Origin: JAFDYH01 sp049840875 | GTDB lineage: Bacteria > Bacteroidota > Bacteroidia > Chitinophagales > Chitinophagaceae | Length of the DNA: 64,000 bases | Direction: 5' to 3' | NCBI GenBank assembly: GCA_049840875.1 | Contig: JASGJE010000002.1 | Coordinates: forward strand, 476,865 to 540,864 | Part shown: piece after piece, positions 62,618 through 64,000 of the stretch | Position numbering within the stretch: the first letter of the stretch is position 1 | Layout: the number at the start of each line of letters is the position of its first letter | Program-made: the position numbers and the translations under genes | The notes under the pieces: generated by a model | Databases searched by the model: none | The model's input: only the letters and a program-made list of their open reading frames with translations | Told to the model about the DNA's origin: nothing

Positions 62618-62653
62618 ATGCTTATTTTTACTTTCAATAAACGACAAAGTAAG

Positions 62654-63571
62654 ATGATTGCCATTAGAAAAATTATCCTGATTGTTTTATCTGGATTATC
62701 ATTGAACGCAATTGCGCAGGGAAATAACAATGTAGTATTTGATTCACTGCAACTTGTAATGAAAGGCGCAACATTAACCAAAGTGTCTGATCAGTTTACA
62801 TTTACGGAAGGGCCTGCAGTTGATAAAGCTGGTAATATCTATTTTACGGATCAGCCGAATGATAAAATATGGAAGTATGCTGTAAACGGAAAGCTTTCAT
62901 TGTTTATGGAAAAAGCCGGTCGATCAAATGGCTTATACATCGATAGCAAGGGAAATATTATTTCCTGTGCAGATAATAAAGATGAACTCTGGTCGATAAC
63001 GCCACAAAAGAAAGTAACAGTATTGTTGAACAATTTTGAAGGCCATCGCTTTAATGGTCCAAATGATTTATGGATTGATAAAAAAGGCGGCATTTATTTC
63101 ACGGATCCTTATTATCAGCGTGATTACTGGGACAGAACCAAGCCGGATATCGAAGGACAAAAAGTATATTATTTACCAAAAGGAAAAAAGCAAGCTGTTA
63201 TTGCTGATGATCAGTTGAAGCAACCAAATGGAATTGTTGGTTCGCCGGACGGAAAGCTGCTATATGTTGCAGACATTGGCGACGGCAAAACATATAGGTA
63301 CTCAATCAATAGAGATGGCAGCTTAAGCAATAGAGTACTTTTGTTTCACCAGGGTTCAGATGGGATGACGCTCGATGCAAAAGGGAATGTTTATATAACT
63401 GGCAACGGAGTTACTATTTATAATAAAGACGGAATAAAGATTGGTCATATTCCCGTACCAGCAGAATGGACTGCAAATATTTGTTTCGGCGGGAAGGACA
63501 GAAAGACTTTATTTATTACTGCAAAGGAATCCGTTTATACGATTAAAATGAATGTAAGAGGAGTGGAGTAA
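62654..63571 (+). CDS. exported SMP-30/gluconolactonase-like beta-propeller
   Basis: A 305-residue protein from the ATG at 62654, which gives a signal peptide (AIRKIILIVLSGLSLNAIAQ). The SMP-30/LRE pattern is clear: FTFTEGPAVDKAGNIYFTDQ with the metal-binding Glu, FNGPNDLWIDKKGGIYFTDP with Asn and Asp, KQPNGIVGSPDGKLLYVADI and GSDGMTLDAKGNVYITGNGV with Asp. Members hydrolyse sugar-acid lactones. It may open a lactone made by oxidation of a sugar outside the inner membrane. Confidence 0.9.
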   Translation: MIAIRKIILIVLSGLSLNAIAQGNNNVVFDSLQLVMKGATLTKVSDQFTFTEGPAVDKAGNIYFTDQPNDKIWKYAVNGKLSLFMEKAGRSNGLYIDSKGNIISCADNKDELWSITPQKKVTVLLNNFEGHRFNGPNDLWIDKKGGIYFTDPYYQRDYWDRTKPDIEGQKVYYLPKGKKQAVIADDQLKQPNGIVGSPDGKLLYVADIGDGKTYRYSINRDGSLSNRVLLFHQGSDGMTLDAKGNVYITGNGVTIYNKDGIKIGHIPVPAEWTANICFGGKDRKTLFITAKESVYTIKMNVRGVE

Positions 63572-63581
63572 GCAGCTGATA

Positions 63582-63947
63582 TCAATCTTGTTTTTTTCGT
63601 TTATAGTGAAGCTGTGCTAGCCCTGTATCAAAACTTTTAACGCCCACAAGTTCGAGTTGTTGTTCCGGTCTGTCGTCTTTGAAAAGCCGCGTTCCATTGC
63701 CGAGCAGTATGGGAATAATTGAAATAATCATCTCGTCAACCAGGTCGCTTTTCAGTAATTCGTTAATGATTTCAGCGCCTCCATCGCAATAGATATTCTT
63801 TCCGGTTTTGCTTTTTAAATTATGCACTAAAGCAGTTAAATCTCCGGTATAAAATATCGTTTTACCAACAGCGGTTCTTTCACTTCTTGTAATAACATAA
63901 ACGTTTCTTTCACCATTATCATAATGAGAAGCGCCGATTTCTTTCAT
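63582..63947 (-). CDS. RibD C-terminal/dihydrofolate-reductase-like protein, N-terminus missing
   Basis: A 121-residue frame with the C-terminal two thirds of a RibD-like reductase: NVYVITRSERTAVGKTIFY, NIYCDGGAEIINELLKSDLV and IIPILLGNGTRLFKDDRPEQ. Family members have about 175-185 residues and begin with a SLDGYIA-type strand that is absent. Upstream the frame is open for 14 more codons (with YDW before the ATG) and then meets TAG at 63992-63990. The true N-terminus may lie out of frame beyond the window, so this is probably another damaged gene, but the edge prevents a decision. Confidence 0.65.
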   Translation of the reverse strand: MKEIGASHYDNGERNVYVITRSERTAVGKTIFYTGDLTALVHNLKSKTGKNIYCDGGAEIINELLKSDLVDEMIISIIPILLGNGTRLFKDDRPEQQLELVGVKSFDTGLAQLHYKRKKQD

Positions 63948-64000
63948 TACCCAATCATACAGGTGCTGTTCGGATTCTATCGTGTTTCCCTATTAACCTT

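Overview
The window looks like a chromosomal segment of a saccharolytic Bacteroidota bacterium, most likely of the Chitinophagaceae or a close relative. Pointers are a SusC/RagA TonB-dependent receptor with its FecI/FecR-type sigma and anti-sigma pair, many exported CAZyme-like proteins, start regions with little Shine-Dalgarno signal, and Bacteroidota-only families (DUF4974, DUF4097, DUF2911, DUF4468). The lineage is inferred from gene families, not from a marker gene. No rRNA, tRNA, CRISPR array, integrase or phage module was seen.

Left part (1-14.6 kb): a minus-strand surface-signalling unit (sigma 3833-3246, FecR 3157-2111, start of a SusC receptor with an STN domain) stands back to back with a plus-strand run of six genes (4330-10281). 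These encode an OMP-decarboxylase-superfamily decarboxylase/aldolase, a zinc-type dehydrogenase, an SDR dehydrogenase, a sugar-phosphate isomerase/epimerase, a FucP-like MFS permease and a ROK kinase. Together they read as one import, oxidation, phosphorylation and C-C cleavage route for a sugar or sugar acid. A CE15-type glucuronoyl esterase follows, then a convergent pair (inositol dehydrogenase-like protein and a six-hairpin glycosidase-like protein).

Middle part (14.7-34 kb): small membrane, VOC and GNAT proteins; an exported protein built of about seven SDYEK helical repeats; an FG-GAP repeat protein; a RAYT transposase embedded in REP-like palindromes; a PIN-domain gene with a small partner and a zinc-ribbon nuclease-like gene; and an ECF sigma / HEAT-repeat anti-sigma / two DUF4097 module closed by a strong terminator. 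After that come an amidohydrolase and a DUF2911-TPR protein.

Right part (34-64 kb): hydrolases of several kinds: cupin, acetamidase, a tandem duplicated amidohydrolase, alpha/beta hydrolase, three serine beta-lactamase-like hydrolases (one fused to a CBM9-like domain), exported M24 peptidase, Tat-exported aminotransferase and amidase, two GH43 proteins, agmatinase, LVIVD protein, a GH36 alpha-galactosidase and an SMP-30-like protein. Three genes are broken by single-base lesions (nonsense codon at 34320; frameshifts at about 37923 and 61386) and the last gene lacks its N-terminal part, so either decay or base-calling error is at work. Several families of short AT-rich intergenic word repeats are scattered through the window, often as inverted pairs.
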